From positions 1-55,178 of the IMG/VR virus record IMGVR_UViG_3300050821_002725: DNA of 55,178 nucleotides; one strand, written 5' to 3'. This DNA comes from a virus. Of the stretch, positions 33,635 to 42,621 are shown piece by piece. A program made the position numbers and the translations under genes. The notes under the pieces are model-generated. The model was not told where the DNA came from. It saw only the letters and a list, made by a program, of their open reading frames with translations, and searched no databases. Each line of letters begins with the position of its first letter. The first letter of the stretch is position 1.

Positions 33635-35029
33635 TCATGCGATTTTGATGGCGAACAGTTCCGCTTGAATTATTTCCACCGTGCCCGCCGTTGGCTCCGT
33701 ATCAATCAAGGCCGTCATGGTGCATGTAGTTGCGCCTGTCACAACCCACGTCGCCGGGGAAATCATGGATGCTTCCCACGTTCCTGACTGAGTAGTTGCC
33801 GCCGTGGACGCCCCAACGCGAGGACGCACCGTTGCTGTGCCGCCACCGAAACTTGACGCGGGAGAGCCGGTAATTCCGATGATGATGTTGCTCACACCGC
33901 TGCCGGTAACCGGAAATGTCGAACCGACACCGTTGATGTTGAACCAGCCGAAAATGACGTAGGTGCCAGCGAGCGGAAGCGTGATTTGAATGAGCGTTGA
34001 GCCAATGGTGACATTCCCTCCCGGCGCAACCGCAATGGTGAACCCCGACCCAGCGTTTGCAGTTGCGTAAATTGCCATTTTTGTCCCGGTCGGGTCTGCC
34101 GTGATACCCGGCCCGAAACCCTGCGCTGGTGTTCCAATCGGGATGACGATTGAACCGACTGGAAACGCGCCTGACTGACTGTCGCCCGGCAACAGCAATG
34201 GCGTTAGCGTCAACTGCGAAGATGACGACGTGCTGACAGTTACAAGGAACGTCGCGTATTTCGCCGTCTGCATCGCCTGCGAGTAAATGACGACGTACTG
34301 AGGGCCTCCCGCGCCGATGGAGTTGAAATTGGACACGTAAGCCGTGCCGCTGGTGTTCGCGGATGGAATGGTGAACGCCTGAGCCAACACAGTTGCCGTG
34401 CCGAAACTGAAATCTCCGCCGACACCGGACACAACCAATGCGCCAGAGACAATCGTGCCGGAAAGCAAATCCCCCGGAAAGCCAAGTGGAATAATCGTCA
34501 GCGTTTTGTTCGACACGCTCAATGCGCCGATTTTGGCGTTGATTTGAGACGTGCCGGTGCCGATGAAAATGTTCTGCCCGACCTGAAACGGCGCGGCAGA
34601 GGACACGTTGATTGTTAGCGAGCCGGTGAACGGTGTGCCTAGCGTGAACGGCGCGGTTGTGGTCGCAAATCCCACTGTGGACAAGCTCAGAACATTGCCC
34701 GTTCCAGGCACAACCAAATAATTGACTGGGATAGTAGTTCCAACGGCCAAATCTCCTGCGAATCCCAAGAACTGTAACGTTACCGAATACGGCGTGTTGA
34801 CTGAATACACCGAGAAATTCGCTCCCGTGGCGCTGGACACGCCGACAAACACGTTCTGGCCTTCAACGAAGCTGGACGTTTGATTAACGCTAACGGTAAC
34901 GTTCGAGTTTACGGCGGGAATGATGAAAGGCGACGTGACAACAGCGTATGCGGATAGGCCCGGCGTCCCCGGAACGTTCACAGTTTGTGATGTTGAACCG
35001 CACGGGACACAAGGGGTAGTGGCTGGCAT
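33635..35029 (-). CDS. Tail appendage/fibre with repeated domain and TNF-like C-terminus (464 aa)
   Basis: A pattern FVEGQNVFVGVSS, then LQFLGFAGDL, then GTTIP, recurs as FQVGQNIFIGTGT, then IIPLGFPGDL, then SGTIV, and once more. This is the small beta repeat seen in many phage fibres. The C-terminal 110 residues (AGTYVIFGWFNI, then TCTMTALIDT and AELFAIKIA) look like a jelly-roll receptor-binding head of the C1q/TNF type. First gene of the leftward tail operon. Confidence 0.65.
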   Translation of the reverse strand: MPATTPCVPCGSTSQTVNVPGTPGLSAYAVVTSPFIIPAVNSNVTVSVNQTSSFVEGQNVFVGVSSATGANFSVYSVNTPYSVTLQFLGFAGDLAVGTTIPVNYLVVPGTGNVLSLSTVGFATTTAPFTLGTPFTGSLTINVSSAAPFQVGQNIFIGTGTSQINAKIGALSVSNKTLTIIPLGFPGDLLSGTIVSGALVVSGVGGDFSFGTATVLAQAFTIPSANTSGTAYVSNFNSIGAGGPQYVVIYSQAMQTAKYATFLVTVSTSSSSQLTLTPLLLPGDSQSGAFPVGSIVIPIGTPAQGFGPGITADPTGTKMAIYATANAGSGFTIAVAPGGNVTIGSTLIQITLPLAGTYVIFGWFNINGVGSTFPVTGSGVSNIIIGITGSPASSFGGGTATVRPRVGASTAATTQSGTWEASMISPATWVVTGATTCTMTALIDTEPTAGTVEIIQAELFAIKIA

Positions 35030-35092
35030 AGGATTAACAGGTTGACTTTTTACGCGCTCTCATTTACATCCCTTTAATGCCTGTCGCATAAT
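35030..35092. promoter_or_regulatory. Divergent promoter region of the two late operons
   Basis: Only 63 bases separate the leftward appendage gene from the rightward terminase. A rightward TTGACT (35042-35047), 17 bases, then TACATC (35065-35070) is a weak match. I see no good leftward pair. Late expression may need a phage factor. Confidence 0.35.
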
Positions 35093-36940
35093 ATGGCAAG
35101 CGCAAAATACTTTGACCGCTACGGCATCGGATGGAATGCCCACAAATACGCCGACCCTTTCGATGTTGAATTGGAGTGCATCCGGCGTGGCGGCAAGTTC
35201 ACTTCCTGTGGCGTGGAAGTTGGAAACGGTCTATTTTTCCACTACAAACAAGCGATGTCGATAATCTGGCCGGAAGATGACTGGCATCGCTGGGCGAACG
35301 ACATCCTGCGGGAAATCCTCAATTTCAAGTATCTCGGCATCGTCGGCCCCGGAAATTCCAGCAAAACGTACATGACATCAAAGTTCGGGTTGGTGGATTA
35401 TTGGGCCTTTCCTGATGAGACTCTAAGCATCGTTTCGTCCACCGACTTGCGCGGTCTTGAATTGCGCGTGTGGGGAACCATCAAAGACCTTTTCAATCGC
35501 GGCAACGACTATCGGGAAGCCAACGGCCACGACGCTTTGCCGGGTGTAGTTTTAGAAAGCCTTCACACCATTACAACAGATTCCATTGATGAACACGACA
35601 AAGGCAAAAAGGCCCGTGTTCTGAAAAAGGGAATCATTTGCATCCCCTGTTTGGCCAACGGAAAGTACGTCGGCCTTGGCAAGTATGTCGGAGCCAAGCA
35701 GGTCAGAACGAGGTTATTTAGCGATGAGGCGCAATTTATGGGGCCTTCATTTTTGGATGCTCTCTCCAACTTGGGCCAGTCTCCCGGTTTCAAATTCGTC
35801 GGCCTCGGAAACGCGGTTGACCAACTGGATTGCCTTGGACGCATCTGTGAGCCGCGCGAAGGTTGGGAACGCCACCCGGAACCGGAAAAGACAACCGTGT
35901 GGGAAACCAAGTGGCCGAATGGCGGTTGCTTGAACCTTGTCGGAACGGACTCGCCGAATTTCGATTATCCAGAAACCGAGCCGGTGAAATTTCATTACAT
36001 GGTCAATCGCATTGGCATTTCTGAAGTTGAAGCGTTTTGGGGCAAGGACTCACTCGAGTACTGGAGCCAATGCAAGGGAGTGTTCAAATCAGGGTTGCTC
36101 AAAAACCGATTCTGGCTTCCTGATTTTTGCAAGCAACATCACGCGCACGACCTCGCAACATGGGAAAGCCCCGACAGAATCAAGCTGGCGTCTTTGGACG
36201 CGGCGTACTCTGGAACCGGCGGCGACCGTTGCGTGTTCCGATGGGGTGAATATGGCATCGCCCACGACGGAAAAGAAATCCTAAGAGTTGAACGCCCGGA
36301 AATTGTGCCAGTGTCAATTCGGTCTGAAATGTCGGCAGAGGATCAAATCGCAATCTGGTGCCAAAAACGACTTGTGGAATTGGGCATTCCATCCGACCGC
36401 CTTTTCTATGACGCCACCGGACGCGGTTCTTTAGGCGCGTCGTTCGCAAAGTTGATGGGAACCACGCCGCCAAGCCCGATTGAATTTGGAGGCTCGCCAA
36501 CAACCCGGCCAGTTCGTTACGACCTTTTCATCGAGGACGATTCAACGGGCGAGCGCAGGCTTAAAACCTGCAAGGAACATTATTGGGACATGGTTTCCGA
36601 ATTGTGGTTTTCGTTGAAGCACGTCGTCCACGCAGAGCAAATGCGCGAGTTGGACATGGAAACTGTGCGAGAAGGCAGTTTGCGCGAAACCGGAATGTGG
36701 AGCAAAAAACGGGCTTTCGTGGAGTCTAAACACAACCCGAAAGACCGCAAGAAAATGGTGCGCAGCCCGGACTTGGTTGATAATCTGGTCGCGCTGGTCG
36801 AAGGGGCGAGGCGACTTGGTTTCAAAATCCAGAACTTGAGCGAATCAGCATCGCCTCTTGTGGAAAAGAATGACTGGGCTAACGAAGCCAGCGCGGAGTT
36901 TTCAAAAACGCTCAGAAAACACCTTCTTACCCACGCTTGA
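35093..36940 (+). CDS. terL: Terminase large subunit (615 aa)
   Basis: The ATPase has an atypical Walker A, GPGNSSKT (residues 85-92), and Walker B RLFSDEAQ (acid pair at 211-212). The nuclease half has LASLDAAYSGTGGDRC (about 365-380), FYDATGRGSLG and RSPDLVDNLVALVEG, with the three acidic residues expected of an RNase H-like fold. The length is normal for TerL. It powers genome packaging through the portal encoded downstream. No small subunit is recognisable beside it. Confidence 0.9.
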   Translation: MASAKYFDRYGIGWNAHKYADPFDVELECIRRGGKFTSCGVEVGNGLFFHYKQAMSIIWPEDDWHRWANDILREILNFKYLGIVGPGNSSKTYMTSKFGLVDYWAFPDETLSIVSSTDLRGLELRVWGTIKDLFNRGNDYREANGHDALPGVVLESLHTITTDSIDEHDKGKKARVLKKGIICIPCLANGKYVGLGKYVGAKQVRTRLFSDEAQFMGPSFLDALSNLGQSPGFKFVGLGNAVDQLDCLGRICEPREGWERHPEPEKTTVWETKWPNGGCLNLVGTDSPNFDYPETEPVKFHYMVNRIGISEVEAFWGKDSLEYWSQCKGVFKSGLLKNRFWLPDFCKQHHAHDLATWESPDRIKLASLDAAYSGTGGDRCVFRWGEYGIAHDGKEILRVERPEIVPVSIRSEMSAEDQIAIWCQKRLVELGIPSDRLFYDATGRGSLGASFAKLMGTTPPSPIEFGGSPTTRPVRYDLFIEDDSTGERRLKTCKEHYWDMVSELWFSLKHVVHAEQMRELDMETVREGSLRETGMWSKKRAFVESKHNPKDRKKMVRSPDLVDNLVALVEGARRLGFKIQNLSESASPLVEKNDWANEASAEFSKTLRKHLLTHA

Positions 36941-36942
36941 TT

Positions 36943-37275
36943 ATGTTCCATTTAATTGACTTCCATAAAATCCCGCCCGGCGGATACTATTTCCACGAAG
37001 ATTTTGAAAAAGACGGACGAAAAAAGCGCAAGGTGTTCCAGACCACGCCAGAGGCGGGAACTCTTGCGGCTCGCATCACTAACTTTCGCAAAGCCAATTC
37101 ACTTCCCCGTGCCGATGTCATGTCCGCGTTGGAGGATTTGGAGAGCTTTACAATTGCGCGTTTGCCAGTGGGAAACAGATGGACGCACGATACCGAAGTC
37201 CCATTTACTCAGCTTGTCGCGGCAGCTTACGGGCCAAATTGCAGGACGTGCGGATTTACGTCACCGCCGACATGA
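36943..37275 (+). CDS. Hypothetical protein between terminase and portal (110 aa)
   Basis: The ATG at 36943 lies 2 bases after the terminase stop (a TTG at 36937 is the alternative start). The protein has IDFHKIPPGGYYFHEDFEKD, a basic stretch and a terminal CRTCG. The same kind of gene (a short P-P-G-G-Y/F protein followed by a Cys-rich one) is often found before podophage portals, as I recall. No named family. Confidence 0.6.
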   Translation: MFHLIDFHKIPPGGYYFHEDFEKDGRKKRKVFQTTPEAGTLAARITNFRKANSLPRADVMSALEDLESFTIARLPVGNRWTHDTEVPFTQLVAAAYGPNCRTCGFTSPPT

Positions 37276-37625
37276 TTAACCGACTCAAACAACTCTGGCG
37301 CGGCCACAAAACCATCAAGGCGTGGATTGCTGGCGGCGGGATGTTGACTTCATGGGACACCGCTTTCACGAGGACGCAGACGTGCCTTGCATGTCCGATG
37401 AATCAGCGCGGCGGTTTTTGGGATTGGGTTGCGAGATTCTTCGCCAATGGAACACCGCTCCCAAAGAGGCCGGAAAATAGAAGGATAAGAACCTGCAAAG
37501 TCTGTCATTGCGCTCTGCGGGTTAAAATCCAGATGCCGCTGGTGGCGATTTTGCGTGACACGCCGCCTGAATCGCTGGATAACTACCCGTCAAATTGTTG
37601 GCTCCATAAGGAAACGAGCGAGTAA
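37272..37625 (+). CDS. Zinc-binding protein before the portal (117 aa)
   Basis: TCLACPMNQ, then CKVCHCALRVKIQMPL and a final NCWLHKE, give four or five cysteines arranged as a zinc ribbon. The start overlaps the previous stop (ATGA), and the stop overlaps the portal start (TAATG). Perhaps a small head-assembly cofactor. No family recognised. Confidence 0.65.
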   Translation: MINRLKQLWRGHKTIKAWIAGGGMLTSWDTAFTRTQTCLACPMNQRGGFWDWVARFFANGTPLPKRPENRRIRTCKVCHCALRVKIQMPLVAILRDTPPESLDNYPSNCWLHKETSE

Positions 37626-39934
37626 TGCAGTTCAAAACCGTCCAAGACATCCAAGACGCCATCTCGGCAGGCGATGACATTCGCCGGGTCCGGTCTGCCA
37701 ACAGGGCCGTCGTGAACAATGCCGCAAACGGCGTCCCGCCGATGAGCGATGACGAGGCGTTAAAGAACGGCCTCCACGTCAATGTCAACTGGCTTGAACA
37801 ATCGGAACTCCACTTGCAGGCCCGGAGCCAATTCCTGACCGGGTTTTACCACTCGCAACGGTTCTTCACAATCAACTTCGCCGATGACTCAAATGTTCCG
37901 CTGGACAAACAGGCGAAGTGGGAAGCGTGGATAACTCGGAAAATCAACAAAGTCCTTCGCAAATCCAAGGCGTATTTCTTCCTGCATGACAATCGGTTTG
38001 CGTCTGTAGTAGCTCACGGTATCGGCCCGTGCGCTTGGTTCGACCGGATGAAATGGTGTCCAAAGTATGTCGCCATTGAGGATTTATACGTCCCGACGGA
38101 CACCACGACGGACTTTGAGAATCTAGAATGGTTTGCCATCCGGTTCAATTATACCGAGGGCGAACTTGCGAGGCGGGCTTTCGGTCCCAACCGAATCAAA
38201 GGCTGGAAAAAGAAGCGCGTTGCCGCCGTCCTGAAGGAGTATCACGAGGAAAACACCGAGACGGTGCCAACCTATAACTGGAACACCGACCCGGAGAAAA
38301 TGTGGGAACTCATCAAGCAGAACGGGTTTTACACTTCGGATGCGGTGCCGACAATTCCCATGCTTCACTTTTGGTTCAAAGACAACGACGCCAACGGCAA
38401 GACTGTGTGGAAAATGCGAGTGATTCCTGATTCATCATGCAAGGGTGGCGACATTCAGGAATTTCTTTACGACCCGTCAACGGACGACAACGAGAAGAAA
38501 ATTAACGGCGATGAAAAGCCGTTCGCCCGATGCCTCGACCACATTTTGCATTGCCAATTCGGCAATTTGAGCAACAAGGCTCCGTTCACATACAACGCCG
38601 TGCGTTCGCTTGGCTTCCTGCTGTTGGAACCGTGTTACTGGTCAAACCTGATGTTGTGCCGGCTTGTGCAGCACACATGGGAACAATTCAATACGTGGTT
38701 GCGTATCACCGACCCCGCCGGAAAAGGTCGGGCGCAACTAGTGAACCTTTTCGACAAGGGCGTCATCCCGGACGGCGTTACCATCGTGCCAAAAGACCAG
38801 CGGCACCAGATTGAGCCGGAGCTTGCCGAGATGGTCATGGCTCGGATGAAACAACTCATGGGTGAGAAGGCCGCTCAATACACCCAGCAGGCCGATACCG
38901 GCACGAAAAAAGAACAAACGGCCTTTGAGACAAGCGTGAAGATGCAGCAGGTAAACGCGATGACGGCGGCGATTTTGACCCGCGCTTTCATTTTGGAGAA
39001 TTTTCTGTACGAAGAAATCTGTCGCCGGTTCTGTCTTGTGGATTCCAATGACCCTGACGTGATGGATTTCCAGAAAGAGGCGAAGAAATACGGCATTCCA
39101 CAGCAATTTTTGAATGTCGAATTGTGGGATGTTGCGCCGGAGATTCCCAGCGGTGCTGGAAATCCGACTCTGGAAATGGCAAAAAACCAGATGCTCATGC
39201 AGTATCGCAGTCTTTACCCGCCACCGGCTCAACAGGAGATTTTGCAACGGTTCACCATTCAGAACACCGACCCGCGCACGGCTGAACGCTGGGTGCCGCT
39301 TGGGAAGCCTGCCGTCACGGATGCTCAAACTGATGCCGAGAACAAATTCGGCACGCTCATGCAGGGAGTCCCTGTCAACGCCAAGCCTGAATTCTCGCCC
39401 ATTGAACAAGTTGAAGTGCTTCTCGTTTTGATGGGCAAGAAATGCGATGACATTGAAAAAACAGGCAATATCACGGACGAAAACACCTTGCTTGGTCTGA
39501 CCACGGTGTCTGCGTTCACAAAGCAACTGGTTGGCCGAGTTGCGCAAGACCCGCAAGAAAAACAGTTGGCGCGTAAATTCAGCGATGTTCTCGGTCAAAT
39601 TGACAATCTCATCAAAGGTTTCACACAACGGCTGGCGGAACAAAAGAAGCAGCAAAACAGTCATGCTGACCCGAAGGCGATTGCTCAGGCCCAGGCAACG
39701 ATGCTGCAAGCCAAGACCAAGCAAAAGGTGACGGCGGTTGGAGCCGCTCAAAAGATGATGCAAAAGAAGGCTGCTTTTGCAGCGGAGCAGAAGCGGAAGG
39801 ACGCCGCAACCGCGCTTGAAGAACGGCGCAAAACAATCAGAACTATTGGCGATGAAAAAAGGAAAAACTTATCGACCATCGCGGAAACGCAGCGCAGTCG
39901 CATCAAGGCGTTACGCGAAGGCGGCAGTGAGTAG
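37625..39934 (+). CDS. Portal protein (769 aa)
   Basis: The length and features are those of podophage portals: an N-terminal WLEQSELHLQARSQFLTGFY, a beta-rich wing (IPMLHFWFKDND), a helical stem region and a long coiled, Gln/Lys/Ala-rich C-terminal barrel (from about 650; for example QKKAAFAAEQKRKDAATALE). It forms the dodecameric vertex through which DNA enters and leaves. It follows terminase in the usual order. Confidence 0.8.
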   Translation: MQFKTVQDIQDAISAGDDIRRVRSANRAVVNNAANGVPPMSDDEALKNGLHVNVNWLEQSELHLQARSQFLTGFYHSQRFFTINFADDSNVPLDKQAKWEAWITRKINKVLRKSKAYFFLHDNRFASVVAHGIGPCAWFDRMKWCPKYVAIEDLYVPTDTTTDFENLEWFAIRFNYTEGELARRAFGPNRIKGWKKKRVAAVLKEYHEENTETVPTYNWNTDPEKMWELIKQNGFYTSDAVPTIPMLHFWFKDNDANGKTVWKMRVIPDSSCKGGDIQEFLYDPSTDDNEKKINGDEKPFARCLDHILHCQFGNLSNKAPFTYNAVRSLGFLLLEPCYWSNLMLCRLVQHTWEQFNTWLRITDPAGKGRAQLVNLFDKGVIPDGVTIVPKDQRHQIEPELAEMVMARMKQLMGEKAAQYTQQADTGTKKEQTAFETSVKMQQVNAMTAAILTRAFILENFLYEEICRRFCLVDSNDPDVMDFQKEAKKYGIPQQFLNVELWDVAPEIPSGAGNPTLEMAKNQMLMQYRSLYPPPAQQEILQRFTIQNTDPRTAERWVPLGKPAVTDAQTDAENKFGTLMQGVPVNAKPEFSPIEQVEVLLVLMGKKCDDIEKTGNITDENTLLGLTTVSAFTKQLVGRVAQDPQEKQLARKFSDVLGQIDNLIKGFTQRLAEQKKQQNSHADPKAIAQAQATMLQAKTKQKVTAVGAAQKMMQKKAAFAAEQKRKDAATALEERRKTIRTIGDEKRKNLSTIAETQRSRIKALREGGSE

Positions 39935-40004
39935 GTTCAAACCTGACCGGCAACCTCGCCACGGCGGCGCGGCGGCGGCGGTCAATATCTACGCGACGAT
40001 ATGA
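39927..40004 (+). CDS. Possible 25-aa basic peptide
   Basis: A GTG overlapping the end of the portal gene by 8 bases opens a short frame (MSRFKPDRQPRHGG, then AAAAVNIYATI). Its TGA overlaps the next ATG (ATGA at 40001). It bridges a gap of 66 bases in an otherwise gapless operon. It could be a real mini-protein or chance. Confidence 0.3.
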   Translation: MSRFKPDRQPRHGGAAAAVNIYATI

Positions 40005-41299
40005 GCGACGACCTTTCATCAAAATCTTGCCTTTTTTACGATTACGGCCTCTTTCTTTCGGTCGCGGAAAAACTCGCCGACTCGTTTGGCCGAGTCCAAT
40101 ACTATATGCCGTGGAAAGGCGCGTATCCCGGCAGCAATAAATTGATGATCGGCGACGGCCTTGACCGAGTGGAACGGGTGCGCGATTTTTTCGACCACGT
40201 TAAGGAAGCCGACTTGATTTACTTCCCGGATTTGGGAGATGGCGATTTGCAGGTTTATTTACAGGAACAGGGCAAGCGCGTTTGGGGCAGCGGCAAGGGT
40301 GAAAACCTTGAAAATTTCAGGTGGGAAACCAAACAGTTGATGAAGAAGCTTGGCCTGCCCACTGCGCCGTGCAAACGCGTCATCGGTATTGAGGCTCTCC
40401 GAAAGGAACTCCAAAACCGAGACAACCTGTGGATTAAGATTTCCACCATGCGGGCCGATGGCGAGACGTGGCATCACCTGACTTGGAAGCTTTCAGAGCC
40501 GCGTGTCGCGGAGTTGGAATGGCGGCTTGGCGCGAAGGCGCCACACATGGAATTCATCGTTGAGGACGACATACCGGACGCTCAAGAGGAAGGTTATGAC
40601 GGTTGGAATATCGACGGTAACTTTCCGTCACAAGCAATGCTCGGGTACGAAATAAAGGGGGCGGGACTGATTGGTCGGGTCATGCCTTACGGCAAGTTGC
40701 CCGAAACCGTGCGGCTAGTGAATGAAAAACTGTCACCTGAAATGAGGCGACTTGGCTATCGCGGGAACTTTTCGAGTGAATTACGCAATGGCATTCTTAT
40801 TGACCCTTGCTGCCGTACACCATCGCCTCCGGGCGAGCTTTACCCGGAGATGTATGAGAATTACGCCGACTGCGTTTGGGAAGGTGCGGACGGGAACTTA
40901 ATTGACCCGATTCCGAAATACAAATACGGAGTCGAAATTTGCGTTGAGTCCGACTGGTCGGAGAAAAACTGGATGGCGATTCACTTTCCAAAGGAGATTG
41001 AGCCTTTTGTAAAGCTCAGAAATTACACCAAGATGGACGGAGTGTATTACGTCCTTCCCATGAATGAAGGGCCGCGCGTGGGGGCTGTTATCGGCCTTGG
41101 CGACACGCTCAAAGAAGCCGTGGAACAAGCCATATATAACGCGAAACAGATTGAAGGGTTCCATATTGAGGCTGACATTGAATCGGTCAGCAAGGGAATT
41201 AAAACAATAACGGACGCACAGGAAAACGGAGTATATTTTTCCGATGAAGGCGACGACATTCCAAGCACAGAAGAAATCCAAAGTGCGGTCGAAGCATAA
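40001..41299 (+). CDS. ATP-grasp ligase-like protein (432 aa)
   Basis: LWIKISTMRADGETWHHL, then HMEFIVEDDIPDAQEEGYDG and YRGNFSSELRNG, then ILIDPCCRTPSPPGELYPEM, are spaced like the nucleotide- and metal-binding parts of ATP-grasp enzymes (GARS/carbamoyl-phosphate-synthetase type). Such enzymes ligate a carboxylate to an amine using ATP. It is joined to the portal operon, so it is probably made late. The substrate is unknown; peptide tagging or amino-acid ligation are possibilities. Confidence 0.7.
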   Translation: MSDDLSSKSCLFYDYGLFLSVAEKLADSFGRVQYYMPWKGAYPGSNKLMIGDGLDRVERVRDFFDHVKEADLIYFPDLGDGDLQVYLQEQGKRVWGSGKGENLENFRWETKQLMKKLGLPTAPCKRVIGIEALRKELQNRDNLWIKISTMRADGETWHHLTWKLSEPRVAELEWRLGAKAPHMEFIVEDDIPDAQEEGYDGWNIDGNFPSQAMLGYEIKGAGLIGRVMPYGKLPETVRLVNEKLSPEMRRLGYRGNFSSELRNGILIDPCCRTPSPPGELYPEMYENYADCVWEGADGNLIDPIPKYKYGVEICVESDWSEKNWMAIHFPKEIEPFVKLRNYTKMDGVYYVLPMNEGPRVGAVIGLGDTLKEAVEQAIYNAKQIEGFHIEADIESVSKGIKTITDAQENGVYFSDEGDDIPSTEEIQSAVEA

Positions 41300-41408
41300 G
41301 GCCATTCCTTGCGACACAGACGCCGACGATGAGCCGGACGAGTATGCGTCTGGCTTCTCTTATCAATGGTGGGACTGGGATTGTCTTCAAGGCCGGGTCC
41401 CCAACTAA
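41244..41408 (+). CDS. Small acidic/aromatic protein nested at the operon end (54 aa)
   Basis: The frame begins inside the last 56 bases of the ATP-grasp gene in another frame. It gives a basic start (KKSKVRSKHK), an acidic middle (DTDADDEPDE) and an aromatic end (SYQWWDWDCLQG). No ribosome site is visible, but the composition is protein-like and it fills the space up to the facing gene. Confidence 0.45.
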   Translation: MKATTFQAQKKSKVRSKHKAIPCDTDADDEPDEYASGFSYQWWDWDCLQGRVPN

Positions 41409-41411
41409 CCC

Positions 41412-41942
41412 TCACGCCGATTTCGTGGTGGGGTTTCGATAAGGCTCTGGTTGTGTATCTTTCCGTAAATACAACGGGTGCTTCGGAGTCCAATCTGAAT
41501 TCAACCCAAGGTGGTGCGTTTGAATTCCCTCATCACGCAGCATATCGCATACTAAAATTCCTCTCCCTATGAAATTTCCACCATTGCCCCACGCGCAAAT
41601 CACAAGCCCGGCTTCCTTTGCTGTATTTATCAATATTTGGTCGTTTTGCGACCCTATAGGGTCGTCTGCGGCCATCATGTCTTTTGGTTTGGTGGCGCGG
41701 AATGCAAACAGGTTGGCCATACACAGCGCACCGTAACCCCACACCTTTGCAAAAGCAATGCAACGGCGAATTGTCGGGTCGTCTTTTGTTTCGTCTGCGG
41801 TGGAAGGATTAAGACCGATGAACAAAACAAAGCCATCCTTCATTTTATTGCCGCCTTCCCAAAGAAACTCACCGGCGAACTCTCTCCACAACTGATAACG
41901 ATAAACCCTATCCTCGCTGAAAATGGTTTCGTGTAGATTCAC
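41412..41942 (-). CDS. DUF1643 family protein (176 aa)
   Basis: FVLFIGLNPSTADETKDDPT, then IRRCIAFAKVWGYGALCMAN and LFAFRATKPKDM, with a late VICAWGNGG, is the DUF1643 signature. The family is found in phages and bacteria near DNA-modification or defence genes and has no proven activity. Last gene of the leftward small-gene operon. Confidence 0.85.
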   Translation of the reverse strand: MNLHETIFSEDRVYRYQLWREFAGEFLWEGGNKMKDGFVLFIGLNPSTADETKDDPTIRRCIAFAKVWGYGALCMANLFAFRATKPKDMMAADDPIGSQNDQILINTAKEAGLVICAWGNGGNFIGRGILVCDMLRDEGIQTHHLGLNSDWTPKHPLYLRKDTQPEPYRNPTTKSA

Positions 41943-41967
41943 AATCTTTTATCCCCCGCCAGCAAAG

Positions 41968-42279
41968 TCAGGCGTTCGCGGCCTTTCGATACCAAGCCGC
42001 TGTGAAATCTGGCAGGCGTTCAAGTTTTCCTAATTTGACCAAGTTTGAACAATGGGCCGCCGCCACGTTCTCAGGAATACCGGCGAAATAGGTCAAAGAA
42101 TCCGGCCTGAATCTACCAAACACTTCCGCGTGGTTCAGGATGCGGTCAACGATAGACACCTCTCTTGCTGGACAGCGATTACCGAAATGTTTGAGCATGG
42201 ATTCCTCGTCGTGTTTTTCACGCTCCTTGATTCTGACGGCCGCTCGCGCAATCTGTTTTTTGTAATCGGTGCCCCTCAT
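41968..42279 (-). CDS. Possible winged-helix protein (103 aa)
   Basis: The basic N-terminal helix (YKKQIARAAVRIKEREKH) is followed by IVDRILNHAEVFGRFRPDSL, then GIPENVAAAHCSNLVKLGKL. This reads like a winged-helix domain with a recognition helix and wing. A 15-codon frame (42276-42323) links it to the previous gene by ATGA at both ends and may be a translational bridge. Confidence 0.55.
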   Translation of the reverse strand: MRGTDYKKQIARAAVRIKEREKHDEESMLKHFGNRCPAREVSIVDRILNHAEVFGRFRPDSLTYFAGIPENVAAAHCSNLVKLGKLERLPDFTAAWYRKAANA

Positions 42280-42319
42280 AGTCGACTTAGGGCCCTTGCC
42301 GGTCGTTTTGGAAGCGCGG

Positions 42320-42457
42320 TCATGTTGTTATAACCGACTGGAATCTGCGATCAAACGCGCGTAGCTTTTTCCTTATTCTGTGCCGTTCTTCGGTGGCTTT
42401 AAGAATATGCGCGAGAGATGCCTTCCGGCCATATTTCTTGCGTAATTCTGATTTCAT
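42320..42457 (-). CDS. Small basic protein (45 aa)
   Basis: The protein MKSELRKKYGRKASLAHIL, then KATEERHRIRKKLRAFDRRF, is helical and strongly basic. GGAG stands 10 bases upstream, and the start overlaps the previous stop by ATGA. Probably nucleic-acid binding. No family recognised. Confidence 0.65.
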   Translation of the reverse strand: MKSELRKKYGRKASLAHILKATEERHRIRKKLRAFDRRFQSVITT

Positions 42458-42621
42458 GGCTTTTTTCTCCACATTCCCGGACTCGCTAAATCTCCAGTTA
42501 GGCCAATGGGATGGCGTCGGCTCCTCACAAGAAAACTAAGCACTCTGTTTTCCAGCATGTGTCCGTGAACGCAGTCGCGCCACCTGCTGTTGATTTTGAC
42601 TTGGTAAACGACTGCCTTCAT
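42454..42621 (-). CDS. Small basic hypothetical protein (55 aa)
   Basis: MKAVVYQVKINSRWRDCVHG opens a basic mixed protein ending in MWRKKP. Both start and stop are ATGA overlaps with neighbours, the main support for it. Composition is less convincing than that of the other small genes. Confidence 0.5.
   Translation of the reverse strand: MKAVVYQVKINSRWRDCVHGHMLENRVLSFLVRSRRHPIGLTGDLASPGMWRKKP

Noticed and set aside
35030-35092. Clear late promoters between the two divergent structural operons
   Set aside because: Only a weak rightward TTGACT/TACATC pair is present and no leftward pair, so late expression by an unknown activator is as likely.
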